Shown here piece by piece: positions 18,703-28,228 of a stretch of DNA of 64,000 nucleotides (positions within the stretch are counted from its first letter, which is position 1; each line of letters begins with the position of its first letter). The notes beneath the pieces are model-generated. The model was given only the letters and a program-made list of their open reading frames with translations. It had not been told where the DNA came from and made no database searches. The stretch covers positions 22,549-86,548 of the forward strand of contig JAIXWD010000011.1 in the NCBI GenBank assembly GCA_027482225.1, read 5' to 3'. Position numbers and translations under genes: made by a program. Origin of the DNA: Bacteroidota bacterium (lineage in GTDB: Bacteria; Bacteroidota; Bacteroidia; UKL13-3).

Positions 18703-20892
18703 TTATTTTATGATACTTAGTTTTTTAATTACAGATTGACTGCCTCTATTCGTAAGTTTAATAAAATATATTCCATTAGGAATATTTGATACATCTATTT
18801 CTGAAATAGGTTTATTATAAGTGCATATCAACTTGCCAGAAGCATCAGTTATATCAGCCCTCATCACATCCATGCCTTCGATAGTTACTATGTTATTTGA
18901 TGGGTTGGGGTATAATTTAACTGCATCACTGTTCAACAATTCTTCATCAATACCAACTGCATGTAGTACACGGAAATTAAGTTGTTGGAATGATCCAAAA
19001 TCAGTAGTGAATGTTCTAAAAATTTGAATAGGGCTTCCTACATTTTGTATACGCAAAGAGCCTGTTCCCTCTGATTGTGCAGCCCACCATCCTAAACCGT
19101 TTCCTTCTGTATCAATAAACTTAAAGGTATAACAACCAAATCCTAAATTAATTGTATCTCGGTGTAACGTGTTAGCCGCTGTATAAGTTTTAGTTGCCAC
19201 TAGGTTGCCATAACCATCTGTAATGGTATAGCTGTTTTGTGAGGGTACATTATTGGTTAATGCTTGAACAACAAATCTACTTGGCAAGGTAACAGGTAAA
19301 TCAAATTTACTGTGCATTACATTGTTATGCATATTATCATCTGTAGTTAAACCATTTACCTTACTTACCCATACTTTAAATGTACGATCTATTAAATTAC
19401 TTGGCCATTGTAAATATGGAATGGTAACAATGGTTTCTTTTTCAAATGGCAATTCTCCTGTCCAATTCAATTTCTGTACTTCGTTGTTACCAATTTGGTA
19501 TGAAATTTCAGTTGAGGTTAATTTTTTACTTCCCCAATTTTTAAGCACAAACTTTGCATTATCGCATATAGGGTTGATGCGGTTGTACAAATAATTTTTA
19601 GATGGAGCAATAATATCTTCAACGGCAGCATCATTCTCTAAGTTTTCGGCTTTATAATGTATCAATTGTAAGCTGATGTTATAGCTAGCCGCACCATTTG
19701 CAGTAAACTGCTCCATGTCTAAATCAATTGTATGGGTACTACCAGGAGTAACATTTAGCATGTAATCGTAGTTCCTTACTTTTTCGCCTGGACACCAATT
19801 TGAGCGGTTATAAACCCAAGTACCCGGTTGTGCCGGAATTGGATTACTACCACAATCATCTTTCCATACCAACTGCTCGGTAATTTGTGTTCCATTATGT
19901 TTTAAATACATTTTTTTAGCACAAAACTCTGCACAACCTTCACTGTTATCGGCACCATGACCCGTAATGATAATGCGTGCTTTTGTTGCTACAGCATCAT
20001 TAGGTACAGTAAATGATTTTTGAGTAAGAACGGATTCTATAGATGTAGCTTGACCATAATTAAATCCGCCATTATATATATTTTCAATTTTTACTACGTC
20101 TCGCGCAGGAGTTCCCTCTACAAAAATCATATCCCACGTAGCAGTAAAACCGTATGAATAACCTTGGTATTCTATTCTAAATTCTGCAGAGTCTTTTAAT
20201 AAGTGGGCATACTCAGTTACATCGTATATATAATCATATTGAAAACTTTTCGGAAACGACTTTGCATATGGCGAAATAAAACGACCCATTTCTAAATTAT
20301 TCACTACTTCAAATACACTGTAGTAGGGAGTGAACTTTTGGCGAATAACATCTCCTCCACCAACAAAAACAGAATCTTTACGAGCACCTGTGGTATCAAA
20401 ATTTACGCGCCAGTAATTTACGGGAAACCCAACAATGGTTTGTGTAACATTTAATGGATTTAAACTATCGCCAAACAAAGTAATGGCAAATGAAGTTGAT
20501 GCTACAGAATCTGTTTGTTTGGTTAGTGCATTATAAACATTTCGCCATGTGGTGTCTAATGAATATACCACAGAATCTCTAGCTGTATTATTAACTTTTA
20601 GGTATGGAGCCTGCTGTAAAGCAGAGTCATTTTTACCTGTACGCTCACGTAAAAATAACTTAATGGTATAATCCCACTCGCACTGGCCATTGCTTAAACA
20701 ACCCAAAGTGTATTTTAACCAAATACGCTGATAGGTTTTATTTGCAGGCATTTTTGCCTTTTGATCAAAGTTGCCATAGCGCGACATGTGAAATTTATTA
20801 AATACATTTACTTGGATAGTATCACCATTAGCAGCAAAAAGTGATGCCGAGCAAGAAAATAAAAACGCAAAAAGGATAAAAAATTTATTCAT
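18703..20892 (-). CDS. PNGase F-like N-glycosidase/glycoamidase, T9SS type A cargo
   Basis: 729-residue exported protein. A signal peptide (MNKFFILFAFLFSCSASLFA) is followed by two jelly-roll domains of the peptide-N4-(N-acetyl-beta-glucosaminyl)asparagine amidase F family: N-domain about 25-190 (IWLKYTLGCLSNGQCEWDYT) and C-domain about 215-410 (GHGADNSEGCAEFCAKKMYL, LVWKDDCGSNPI, NWCPGEKVRNYDY). These match the PNGase F landmarks where the active-site Asp/Glu and disulfide pairs occur. The middle (about 420-640) is beta-rich and not assigned. The last 75 residues are a type A sorting domain (LYPNPSNNIVTIEG, DASGKLI, NGIYFIKLTN). It would release N-linked glycans from glycoproteins outside the cell. 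Whether the catalytic acids are all conserved needs alignment. Monocistronic. Confidence 0.85.
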   Translation of the reverse strand: MNKFFILFAFLFSCSASLFAANGDTIQVNVFNKFHMSRYGNFDQKAKMPANKTYQRIWLKYTLGCLSNGQCEWDYTIKLFLRERTGKNDSALQQAPYLKVNNTARDSVVYSLDTTWRNVYNALTKQTDSVASTSFAITLFGDSLNPLNVTQTIVGFPVNYWRVNFDTTGARKDSVFVGGGDVIRQKFTPYYSVFEVVNNLEMGRFISPYAKSFPKSFQYDYIYDVTEYAHLLKDSAEFRIEYQGYSYGFTATWDMIFVEGTPARDVVKIENIYNGGFNYGQATSIESVLTQKSFTVPNDAVATKARIIITGHGADNSEGCAEFCAKKMYLKHNGTQITEQLVWKDDCGSNPIPAQPGTWVYNRSNWCPGEKVRNYDYMLNVTPGSTHTIDLDMEQFTANGAASYNISLQLIHYKAENLENDAAVEDIIAPSKNYLYNRINPICDNAKFVLKNWGSKKLTSTEISYQIGNNEVQKLNWTGELPFEKETIVTIPYLQWPSNLIDRTFKVWVSKVNGLTTDDNMHNNVMHSKFDLPVTLPSRFVVQALTNNVPSQNSYTITDGYGNLVATKTYTAANTLHRDTINLGFGCYTFKFIDTEGNGLGWWAAQSEGTGSLRIQNVGSPIQIFRTFTTDFGSFQQLNFRVLHAVGIDEELLNSDAVKLYPNPSNNIVTIEGMDVMRADITDASGKLICTYNKPISEIDVSNIPNGIYFIKLTNRGSQSVIKKLSIIK

Positions 20893-21152
20893 AATGGATA
20901 ATTGTATAACACAAGGTTAATTGATATTAAGGCAATTTGCAAATATTCAAATTGTGGATTTGCCCCCTTCATATTAGCAAGCGAAAATCGATTAAATAAG
21001 TAAATTAAAAGATTGCCCTATTTATAGGATGGCTGTATCTGAAGATTATAAATAACTTGGTATAAATGCATTTTAATAAAAATACAGAATCAATTTGGTG
21101 AATCTTTACACCTTAAGTACATATTTAAATGATTGCAAAAATTAAAAGTTAA
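20893..21152. other. Non-coding spacer
   Basis: AT-rich 260-bp gap between two minus-strand genes. It probably contains the promoter of the PNGase-like gene (an ATATTTGC-type hexamer occurs on the minus strand near 20970). No RNA gene or terminator is evident. Confidence 0.4.
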
Positions 21153-21776
21153 CTAATAAAGACCATTCCTTACTGCCCAAACAACCAACTCAATCTCGTT
21201 TTTTAATCCAAGTTTTTGAATAATCCTACTTCTACGCCCTTCAATAGTTCTATGACTTAAGTTAAATTTATTTGCTATTTCTTTACTTGTAAGTCCCTTT
21301 GCAATTTCTATGATCAGGCTTATCTCACTTGCATCTAACTGATTTAGGTTATCATTGTATTCATCTTTTTTGATGGGCAAGTCGTTAAACTCAGTAAAAT
21401 AATTATTGTTATTCAAAATCTCCTTTACACATATCAAAATGTCTTCAATTTTTTTTGAACAGTAGCCAACTGCACCTGACATTTTTAGTGATTTACTAAT
21501 ATCATCAGAGTAAAATGAGCTTACACCAATATACTTTACTAATGGTGCATACTTTTTGCCAAATGCTATTGTTTCAATACCATTGGTAATAGGCATATAA
21601 ATATCAACTAAGGCAATTTTAAAATTAACATCGGGATTAGCCGTAACAAATTCTAAAAAACTTCTACATCCAGAAAATACATGAATACTACAAGTACTCA
21701 AATTTTGATTTAAGAAATTTACCAATACATTTCTATAAATAGGATCATCGTCAATAATTGCAATAAATGGTTTCAT
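21153..21776 (-). CDS. NarL/LuxR-type response regulator
   Basis: 207-residue two-component response regulator. Receiver domain 1-125: acidic pocket IIDDDPIYRN (Asp9-11), phospho-acceptor Asp in LVDIYMPITNG near residue 58, and the switch Ser/Lys in GVSSF and GYCSKK. LuxR/GerE helix-turn-helix about 145-205: LTSKEIANKFNLSHRTIEGRRSRI. No histidine kinase gene is adjacent, so it is an orphan whose partner must lie elsewhere. It is divergent from the interrupted lipoprotein gene at 21891, which could be a target, though nothing in the sequence proves this. Confidence 0.92.
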   Translation of the reverse strand: MKPFIAIIDDDPIYRNVLVNFLNQNLSTCSIHVFSGCRSFLEFVTANPDVNFKIALVDIYMPITNGIETIAFGKKYAPLVKYIGVSSFYSDDISKSLKMSGAVGYCSKKIEDILICVKEILNNNNYFTEFNDLPIKKDEYNDNLNQLDASEISLIIEIAKGLTSKEIANKFNLSHRTIEGRRSRIIQKLGLKNEIELVVWAVRNGLY

Positions 21777-21890
21777 AGTTATACAAAAACAAGTATAGGT
21801 GTTTTATCATATAAAAACTAAGCGTAGTTCTACTCATTATTTTATTTGTTCAAGGTGTTATGTTTGATTAACTAATCTTTGAAAACTACT

Positions 21891-23129
21891 ATGAAAACAA
21901 AAAACTATTTTCTAATTCTTGCTATTATAGCTATGCTGATTTTGGGCTGTAAAAAACAAATTCAAGAGCCAACATTAACGCCCTAATCAAATCAAAACTC
22001 CCTGAAAACGACAAGTCAATCTATTGAGTACTTACCCAATGATTTCATTGTCAAATCAGAATATCTCCGTGCCAATTTCAATAGCGAAACAAACATAGGA
22101 ACTGAGGTTTTCGGATTAGACTCTGCTATTATATATTTAAGAGCTGCTGTAAATATTCAAATGGGAGACGCCAACGTTTTTGCTGTTGAACATGAACGAT
22201 TTGTTCACAGAATTAATTTAGCAGAAACAAGTTCATTAACAGAACAAAACCTTAAAACTTATTTTAGCATGGTAAAAACATTTGCCAACACTTCACTTGA
22301 AAGGGTTAGTTACACTGACAAAGCGATTAAATATATTATGATTGATGTTGTTGAGGAGGAGTTTGATCTTAATAAATATTTAAACATCACGATTATTGTA
22401 GGTCGTAAAAACTACAACCCAATATGGATTACAGGTGCCATGGGTGAAAATGATTACCAATATTTCAATCCTAACATCAGTTACAGGTTTAACTACAACG
22501 GAGGCGCATGTGGTGAGCAACCATATTTTGCCCCTCTAGATTATGGCGGAACAAGGGCTAGTGTGCATAGAGACATGCATGGCGTTTGGCGAGGATTTCA
22601 TTACGGTGGTGCCAAAGAACTTGAAAAAGCAATCAACTCTTCATACAGTGCCTTGACATTAAAAAATGCGAATGGTGACAATAGAATTACATGCCCAACA
22701 GGTAAGAAAATTGTTTATTTAACTTACTACACACACGTTCAAGTTCTTCCTGAAAATGCAATCAATCCGAACAACAGTATCAACTCGAACCATAATCCTA
22801 CCAACATATTTAGTTTTAAAGATTGGAACCAAAACCTTCATGATTATTTCCCTTGTTTATCAGGTCATGAATTGAACTACTATTTAGGTAAAGCAATGAC
22901 TATTATTGATGATAACTTGGTTAACATGCTTCCTGGATATACTTTTTCAGACTGCCGTGTTCATTCAAGATATAAAGTTTATCAAGGAGGCACAACACCA
23001 ATTCCACTTGCAGCGGTTAGACTTGGCTCCTTTGTAGTAAATGGAATTAACAGAGATGAGTATTTTAGCCATAGATACAACTTAATATCCTCAATACCAA
23101 CGGTTGTTACAGATCCTGCAACACATTAA
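21891..23129 (+). pseudogene. Lipoprotein gene of unknown function interrupted by an in-frame TAA
   Basis: A clear lipoprotein signal starts at 21891 (MKTKNYFLILAIIAMLILGC, lipobox Cys20). The frame runs 31 codons, meets TAA at 21984-21986, then continues open in the same frame for 380 codons to 23129. The part after the stop has no stop codons and normal amino-acid composition. The first internal ATG is at 22161, which would give a 322-residue protein without any export signal. Conserved-looking segments include ITGAMGENDYQYFNPN, GGTRASVHRDMHGVWRGF and CPTGKKIVYLTYYTH. The family is not recognised. The sequence around the stop (CCC TAA TCA) is one base from CCC CAA TCA (Gln). It is either a recent nonsense mutation, a sequencing error or read-through. 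A T9SS protein gene follows 63 bp later. Confidence 0.7.
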
Positions 23130-23192
23130 TATTCAATATTATTAATTCATAATTTTTTAGATTTTTGTTAAATAGTATTAAATATCCATTTT

Positions 23193-24734
23193 ATGTTTAG
23201 GCTTTTATTATCATTACTTTTTACAATTGCTTTATTAAGCAAAGTAAAAGGTCAAAAAAATTACTTAAACAGTATAGAGCAAAATAAACTATCCTCATCG
23301 ATATTTACACGTAGTGGTAACAACTTAGTTGTAGCCACTACTTACTTGCTTGATTCAGTAAAGGATATAAATGGAAGGTGCGTGCCGATGTTATTTTTTG
23401 TTAATACAGAAACAGGAAATATTATCTACAAAACAATTGGTGACACAACAAAGATTAATGATGAAATTTGTTTCACACGAATAGTTGAAACCATTAATGA
23501 CAGTCTAATTGAAATAATTGGTTATGGTATATCCAATTACAACACATATCCAAACGATTACTTTATTTTTAAAAGAACCTATAACCAATACACCGAATCT
23601 TGGAATTTGTTTAAATACCCATTATTGACTAATGTAAACTTTTTAACTAAATCTTTGAAAGTTAGGAAGTTTTATTTTAATGATAGAAATATCTATTATG
23701 GCAACATTAGTTTTGAATTTCAAGCAATGAAGTTAAGTTCATATTTTGTACTAACTAATAACCATGATAGTCTTATATACAAAAAAGTTGAATATGGATC
23801 AAATGATGCTGTATACGGATACCCAGTCGGCACTTTAATTAACCGAAATGATTCATTGATTGCATTTAATAGTGCTACTAATTATTACGGAGAAATAAAT
23901 GTGTTAAGCTCTGATAGCTTTAAGATATTATCTCAATTTAATTTTTGGAGGGGGTTTTCTGAAGGGTTAGGTGATAATCATTTATATTCCACAAATCGTC
24001 ATAATATAACTACGATTAATCGAAATAACAATGTTTATCAACTAATAGTTTGTGACACTTTTAATAAAACAGATGGCCTCTTTGAAAGGTATTCCATCAG
24101 AAAACTTAATGTAAATAATTATAACATAAAAAGAGGAACTATTTTACCTGTAAACTTTGACTATCCTCATGATTTCTACTATAGCATGTATTGGAGCATG
24201 AATAATGCACTTTTGGTGAATGAACCTCGAAATACTGTTTTTGCCTATTTAAATAGCATTAATACCAAACAACAATTTTTACTTTATAAATTTGATACTG
24301 CGCTAAATATTGTATGGTATAAAGACTTTGTTTTCGATCAGAATAACCTTTATAATAGATATTCGGTTGAAGACATGTTACAAACTAATGAAGGTGTTTA
24401 CCTAATCGGGAAAATTACCGACCGCAGTGTAAACCCATTCATACAAAAAAACTTTTTATACTTTATAAGTAATGATGGCCAAGTAACCGGAATTAACAAT
24501 AAAGAACTTGTTGCACATACCTCGTATATTTATCCAAACCCGGCACAAACACACTTTAATGTACCATTAGGTACTCAAAAAGTTAATGTGATAAATAATT
24601 TGGGCCAGTTGGTGCTTAATACAGATAACCCTCACAACAAAACTATTGATGTAAGCATGCTAAAACCCGGCATTTATATTGTACAGCTTTTTATCAATAA
24701 CCAATGGGTAAGTAATAAATTGGTTAAGCCATAA
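23193..24734 (+). CDS. T9SS type A sorting-domain protein, function unknown
   Basis: 513-residue exported protein. Signal peptide MFRLLLSLLFTIALLSKVKG. The body is rich in Asn, Tyr, Asp and beta-strands, with repeated phrases like TETGNIIYK and YKFDTALNIVWYKDF that suggest a beta-propeller. The C-terminus is a type A sorting domain (SYIYPNPAQTHFNV, VINNLGQLVLN, KPGIYIVQLF). No catalytic motif is recognised. It lies 63 bp after the interrupted lipoprotein gene and has its own terminator, so the two may be co-transcribed. Confidence 0.82.
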   Translation: MFRLLLSLLFTIALLSKVKGQKNYLNSIEQNKLSSSIFTRSGNNLVVATTYLLDSVKDINGRCVPMLFFVNTETGNIIYKTIGDTTKINDEICFTRIVETINDSLIEIIGYGISNYNTYPNDYFIFKRTYNQYTESWNLFKYPLLTNVNFLTKSLKVRKFYFNDRNIYYGNISFEFQAMKLSSYFVLTNNHDSLIYKKVEYGSNDAVYGYPVGTLINRNDSLIAFNSATNYYGEINVLSSDSFKILSQFNFWRGFSEGLGDNHLYSTNRHNITTINRNNNVYQLIVCDTFNKTDGLFERYSIRKLNVNNYNIKRGTILPVNFDYPHDFYYSMYWSMNNALLVNEPRNTVFAYLNSINTKQQFLLYKFDTALNIVWYKDFVFDQNNLYNRYSVEDMLQTNEGVYLIGKITDRSVNPFIQKNFLYFISNDGQVTGINNKELVAHTSYIYPNPAQTHFNVPLGTQKVNVINNLGQLVLNTDNPHNKTIDVSMLKPGIYIVQLFINNQWVSNKLVKP

Positions 24735-24737
24735 AAA

Positions 24738-24771
24738 AACGGGAGTACTAAGTTTAAGTGCTCTCGTTTTA
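24738..24771 (+). terminator. Rho-independent terminator
   Basis: Stem CGGGAGTACT / AGTGCTCTCG (one wobble and one mismatch) followed by TTTTATTTT, starting six bases after the stop of the 23193-24734 gene. Confidence 0.85.
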
Positions 24772-24928
24772 TTTTATGAATTATCATTACAAAACTTTAT
24801 ATCCGTAGGGTGAACACTATTGAGTAAATAAGAGTATCGGAGCTGTTTTCAAATCGTTTGATTATTAAAAATTCCGAAGGAATTAACTCTGCTACCTCCC
24901 GTTTTAGCGACCAACTCATCTATCTTTT

Positions 24929-24947
24929 CTCTGCGTTCCTCTGCGTT
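24929..24947. repeat. Solo CTCTGCG-type repeat
   Basis: CTCTGCGTTCCTCTGCGTT matches, apart from a two-base insertion, the CTCTGCGCCTCTGCGTT inverted repeats that flank the GxxExxY gene near 46.7-47.2 kb. Here it stands without a nuclease gene, in the convergent space between a T9SS gene and purD. The remainder of 24772-24980 shows no gene. Confidence 0.65.
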
Positions 24948-24980
24948 AAAAATTTTACTGGTAAACAAACTAAGATACAT

Positions 24981-26258
24981 TTACAAAAACTCGTACCCAA
25001 TATCCTTACGATAATACTTGCCATCGTATTGTATTTTTTCGGCATTGGTTAACGATTTTGTTACCGCTTCTTTTACATTGTTACCAAATGATGTAATGGC
25101 CAATAATCGTCCACCATTGCTTACCAAATCTCCGTTATCATTCTTTTTGGTTCCGGCATGAAACAACAACGAATCGTTCACCTCATCAAAACCAGTCATT
25201 ATTTTACCTTTTGCATAATCGCCCGGATAACCTTCGGCAACCAACATCACCGTTACCGCAGTTTGAGTTGATACTTTTAAATCGTATTCATTTAAAGTAC
25301 CTTTTCCGGTAGCCAACATCAACTCCACAAAATCACTTTCAATGCGTGTCAAAACCACTTCTGTTTCAGGGTCGCCCATGCGGCTGTTGTATTCAATTAC
25401 ATAAGGTTCGCCATCCATGCTCATCAACCCTATAAAAATAAAACCAACGTAGTTTATACCATCCTTTACCAAACCGTTAATGGTTGGTTTAATAATACGC
25501 TCTTCTACTTTTTGCATAAAAACATCATCGGCAAATGGCACCGGACTTACAGCTCCCATACCTCCAGTATTTAAACCGGTATCACCTTCGCCAATGCGTT
25601 TGTAATCTTTGGCACTTGGTAATACTTTGTAATTTTTACCATCAGTTATTACAAATACCGATAACTCAATGCCTTTTAAAAATTGCTCCACCACAACCTT
25701 GGCACTTGCCGCACCAAACTTTTGCTCTTTAATCATGGCTTGAATTTCAGTAATTGCTTCTTCATTGCTTTCACAAATTAAAACGCCTTTACCGGCTGCA
25801 AGTCCATCCGCTTTTAAAACAACTGGCAAACTGTGGTTCTTCACATAATCAACACCAGCATGGATGGTTTCAAACGTAAAAGTTTCGTAAGCAGCAGTGG
25901 GTATATGGTGGCGTTTCATAAACGCTTTGCTCCAATCTTTACTGCCTTCCATTTGTGCTCCAGTTTCATCAGGACCAACAAACAGGATGGTTTTTAAATG
26001 ATTATCTGCCATAAAGTGGTTACGTATCCCTTTAACCAAGGGCTCTTCAGGACCTACTATCACCAATCCAATTTCATTATCAACACAAAACTTACCTACA
26101 ATGGCAAAATCAAGCGGATTAATTGGAACATTAAATCCCAATTGGGCAGTTCCTGCATTTCCAGGCATAATAAACAACTTGGTACATAAAGCGCTTTGAG
26201 TTAGTTTATAGGCAAATGCATGTTCACGTCCACCCGAGCCAATTAACAAAATATTCAT
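24981..26258 (-). CDS. purD: Phosphoribosylamine-glycine ligase
   Basis: 425-residue cytoplasmic enzyme (GAR synthetase) joining glycine to 5-phosphoribosylamine with ATP, the second step of de novo purine synthesis. The N-domain starts with MNILLIGSGGREHAFAY, the family signature. The ATP-grasp domain shows PVVLKADGLAAGKGVLIC (about 138-155) and the PurD signature VIEYNSRMGDPETEV (about 285-299). Length is normal. It is monocistronic, divergent from the RNA methyltransferase gene, with a TATATTCG promoter element 25 bp upstream. No purine riboswitch is seen. Confidence 0.97.
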   Translation of the reverse strand: MNILLIGSGGREHAFAYKLTQSALCTKLFIMPGNAGTAQLGFNVPINPLDFAIVGKFCVDNEIGLVIVGPEEPLVKGIRNHFMADNHLKTILFVGPDETGAQMEGSKDWSKAFMKRHHIPTAAYETFTFETIHAGVDYVKNHSLPVVLKADGLAAGKGVLICESNEEAITEIQAMIKEQKFGAASAKVVVEQFLKGIELSVFVITDGKNYKVLPSAKDYKRIGEGDTGLNTGGMGAVSPVPFADDVFMQKVEERIIKPTINGLVKDGINYVGFIFIGLMSMDGEPYVIEYNSRMGDPETEVVLTRIESDFVELMLATGKGTLNEYDLKVSTQTAVTVMLVAEGYPGDYAKGKIMTGFDEVNDSLLFHAGTKKNDNGDLVSNGGRLLAITSFGNNVKEAVTKSLTNAEKIQYDGKYYRKDIGYEFL

Positions 26259-26282
26259 AATCTAAAGTGTAAATAAGTGGTG

Positions 26283-26290
26283 CGAATATA
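26283..26290 (-). promoter_or_regulatory. Candidate -7 element for purD (TATATTCG)
   Basis: On the minus strand TATATTCGCAC lies 25 bases upstream of the purD ATG. It fits the Bacteroidota -7 consensus TAnnTTTG with one change, and the same octamer precedes the genes at 35002 and 53115. No clear TTTG at -33 was found. Confidence 0.4.
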
Positions 26291-26310
26291 ATACCTAACT
26301 AGATTTAGGT

Positions 26311-26318
26311 TACATTTG
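26311..26318 (+). promoter_or_regulatory. Candidate -7 element (TACATTTG) for the THUMP methyltransferase
   Basis: Perfect match to TAnnTTTG, 15 bases upstream of the ATG at 26333 in the 74-bp divergent gap with purD. No TTTG is seen at the expected -33 distance. Confidence 0.45.
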
Positions 26319-26332
26319 CCACCTATATATTT

Positions 26333-27514
26333 ATGTATTCTTTTACACAACAAACATTTAACATGGTGGCTACCACACAGCAATATCTTGAACCTGTGTT
26401 GGTAAACGAGCTTCTTAACCTAGGAGCCACCGATGTTGAAAAACACAACAGAGCCGTTAGTTTTACGGGAGATTTAAGCGTAATGTACCGTGCAAACCTT
26501 TGCACACGTACTGCTTTAAAAATATTGGTGCCTTTTATCAAATTTAAGGCGCGCAACGACCGTGATTTATATGAAGAAATAAGACGCATTAGTTGGGAAG
26601 ATTACCTTGATGTAGACGGTACACTAGCCGTACACACCAGTTTAAGCACCGATTACTTTAACCATTCTCAGTTTGTATCACAAAAAACAAAGGATGCGAT
26701 TGTAGATAGATTCAGAGATAAGTTTGGAAGAAGACCTAGCGTTGATATCAACAATCCTCACTTAAGTATTGCAGTGCACATAGTGCGCGATGAGGTGAGC
26801 ATTTCATTTGATAGTTCTGCAGAGAGTTTACACCGTAGAGGATACAGAACAGAACAAACACTTGCTCCTATTAATGAAGTTACTGCAGCTGGCATGATTA
26901 TGTTAACTGGTTGGGATGGTAAAGGTGCTTTTATTGACCCCATGTGTGGTAGCGGAACCATTCTAATTGAAGCCGCCTTATATGCCAAAAACATTGCGCC
27001 AGGATTGTTTAAAAAACATTTTGGATTTATGCATTGGAAAAATTTCGAACGAAAGTTATGGCAAACTTTGGTTGATGAAGCAAAAGCCAACATAAAAGAA
27101 ACGGATACCATTTTTATGGGTAGCGATAAAACATTTAAGGCCATAGAAATAGCGCGTGCCAATGCAACACGTGCCGGTTTAGATGAAGACATTAGGTTAA
27201 GCAACAAACGTTTTGAAGAAGTAAAACCACCTCAGGGTATAGCTGGTATAGTGGTGATGAATCCTCCGTATGGCGAACGTTTACCTATAGAAGAAATTGG
27301 TCCGTTTTACAAACAAATTGGCGATAAACTAAAACAAGACTTTGATGGTTATATTGCATGGATTATTTCTTCAAATGTGGGTGCGTTAAAAAAAGTAGGA
27401 TTGGCTGCTAGTCAGCGGTTAACTTTGTTTAACGGACCATTGGAGTGTAAATACTACAAGTTTGAATTATATAAAGGATCTAAAAGAGCACCGAAAATTG
27501 ACAACAACATCTAA
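26333..27514 (+). CDS. THUMP-domain class I RNA methyltransferase (RlmL/TrmN-like)
   Basis: 393-residue SAM-dependent N2-guanine-type RNA methyltransferase (UPF0020 family). Residues about 45-150 form a THUMP/ferredoxin-like RNA-binding part (ISFDSSAESLHRRGYR marks its end). The Rossmann-fold catalytic domain has the SAM motif FIDPMCGSGTILIEAAL (about 200-216) and the catalytic NPPYGERLP (about 309-317). This is the size of the N-terminal half of E. coli RlmL, without the fused RlmK part; the substrate could be 23S rRNA or tRNA. Start could also be the internal Met at residue 11. The START-domain gene follows within 30 bp and is probably co-transcribed. Confidence 0.92.
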   Translation: MYSFTQQTFNMVATTQQYLEPVLVNELLNLGATDVEKHNRAVSFTGDLSVMYRANLCTRTALKILVPFIKFKARNDRDLYEEIRRISWEDYLDVDGTLAVHTSLSTDYFNHSQFVSQKTKDAIVDRFRDKFGRRPSVDINNPHLSIAVHIVRDEVSISFDSSAESLHRRGYRTEQTLAPINEVTAAGMIMLTGWDGKGAFIDPMCGSGTILIEAALYAKNIAPGLFKKHFGFMHWKNFERKLWQTLVDEAKANIKETDTIFMGSDKTFKAIEIARANATRAGLDEDIRLSNKRFEEVKPPQGIAGIVVMNPPYGERLPIEEIGPFYKQIGDKLKQDFDGYIAWIISSNVGALKKVGLAASQRLTLFNGPLECKYYKFELYKGSKRAPKIDNNI

Positions 27515-27539
27515 ACAAGCAAACAAAAATCGTTTCAGC

Positions 27540-28142
27540 ATGCTCTTGCTTTTTGTGTTGATGCATGCATTTACAGAGGCACACTCACCAGTGTCGTGGC
27601 ACATGGTAAAATCGGCTAATAACATCAAAGTTTATACTTCAAATGTTCCAGAATATCCGGTTAAAGGTATAAGGGCTGAGGTCATTTTTGATGCACCCAT
27701 AGATCGGGTATTAAAAATTGCTATGGATGTAAACCATTATCCCAATTGGATATATAAATGTAAAACGAGTGTATTGGCCAAACAAGTCTCTAAACAAGAA
27801 TTAATTTATTACCAGGTAACTGATGCCCCATGGCCTGTGGATGACAGAGACCAATATTCTGTAACCAAACTAAGTAAACATGCTGACGGAAGCTATTGGA
27901 TGCACTCGCATACTTTACCAAATTACGGAGCTGAAGTGGAAGGAAATGTGCGCGTAAAAAATGGTAAAGCCACCTGGAATTTTGTAACATTACCAAATGG
28001 AAAAACCAAAGGGGAATACGAATTATTTTTCGACCCTGAAGGAAACATTCCGAGCTGGATTATTAATTTGTTTATAACCGAAGGACCATACGTAACGATG
28101 CTGAACATGCAACGTGAAGTGAAAGCTGTTTCAAGTAAGTAA
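27540..28142 (+). CDS. Periplasmic START-domain protein
   Basis: 200 residues from the ATG at 27540, chosen because it opens with a hydrophobic leader (MLLLFVLMHAFTEA); earlier starts would overlap the methyltransferase gene and put a charged tail before the leader. The body matches a START/SRPBCC lipid-binding domain: GIRAEVIFDAPIDRVLKIAM, YYQVTDAPWPVDDRDQ, WNFVTLPNGKTKGEYELFFD and IPSWIINLF. The alternating DAPWPVxDRD motif is typical of bacterial START proteins related to StAR. It probably binds a hydrophobic ligand in the periplasm; ligand unknown. Confidence 0.8.
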   Translation: MLLLFVLMHAFTEAHSPVSWHMVKSANNIKVYTSNVPEYPVKGIRAEVIFDAPIDRVLKIAMDVNHYPNWIYKCKTSVLAKQVSKQELIYYQVTDAPWPVDDRDQYSVTKLSKHADGSYWMHSHTLPNYGAEVEGNVRVKNGKATWNFVTLPNGKTKGEYELFFDPEGNIPSWIINLFITEGPYVTMLNMQREVKAVSSK

Positions 28143-28228
28143 TCATAGTAAATATTTGCCATTAGCTGTTGGAGATTAGATGTTGGATTGAATACATCGG
28201 CAACTCTATGTGAGAACTTCCTGAAATA

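Noticed and set aside
26259..26332. Purine riboswitch ahead of purD
   Set aside because: The gap is only 74 bp, shared with a divergent gene, and no purine-aptamer core is seen.
27462..27539. N-terminal extension of the START-domain protein
   Set aside because: It overlaps the methyltransferase gene and puts a charged stretch ahead of an obvious signal peptide.
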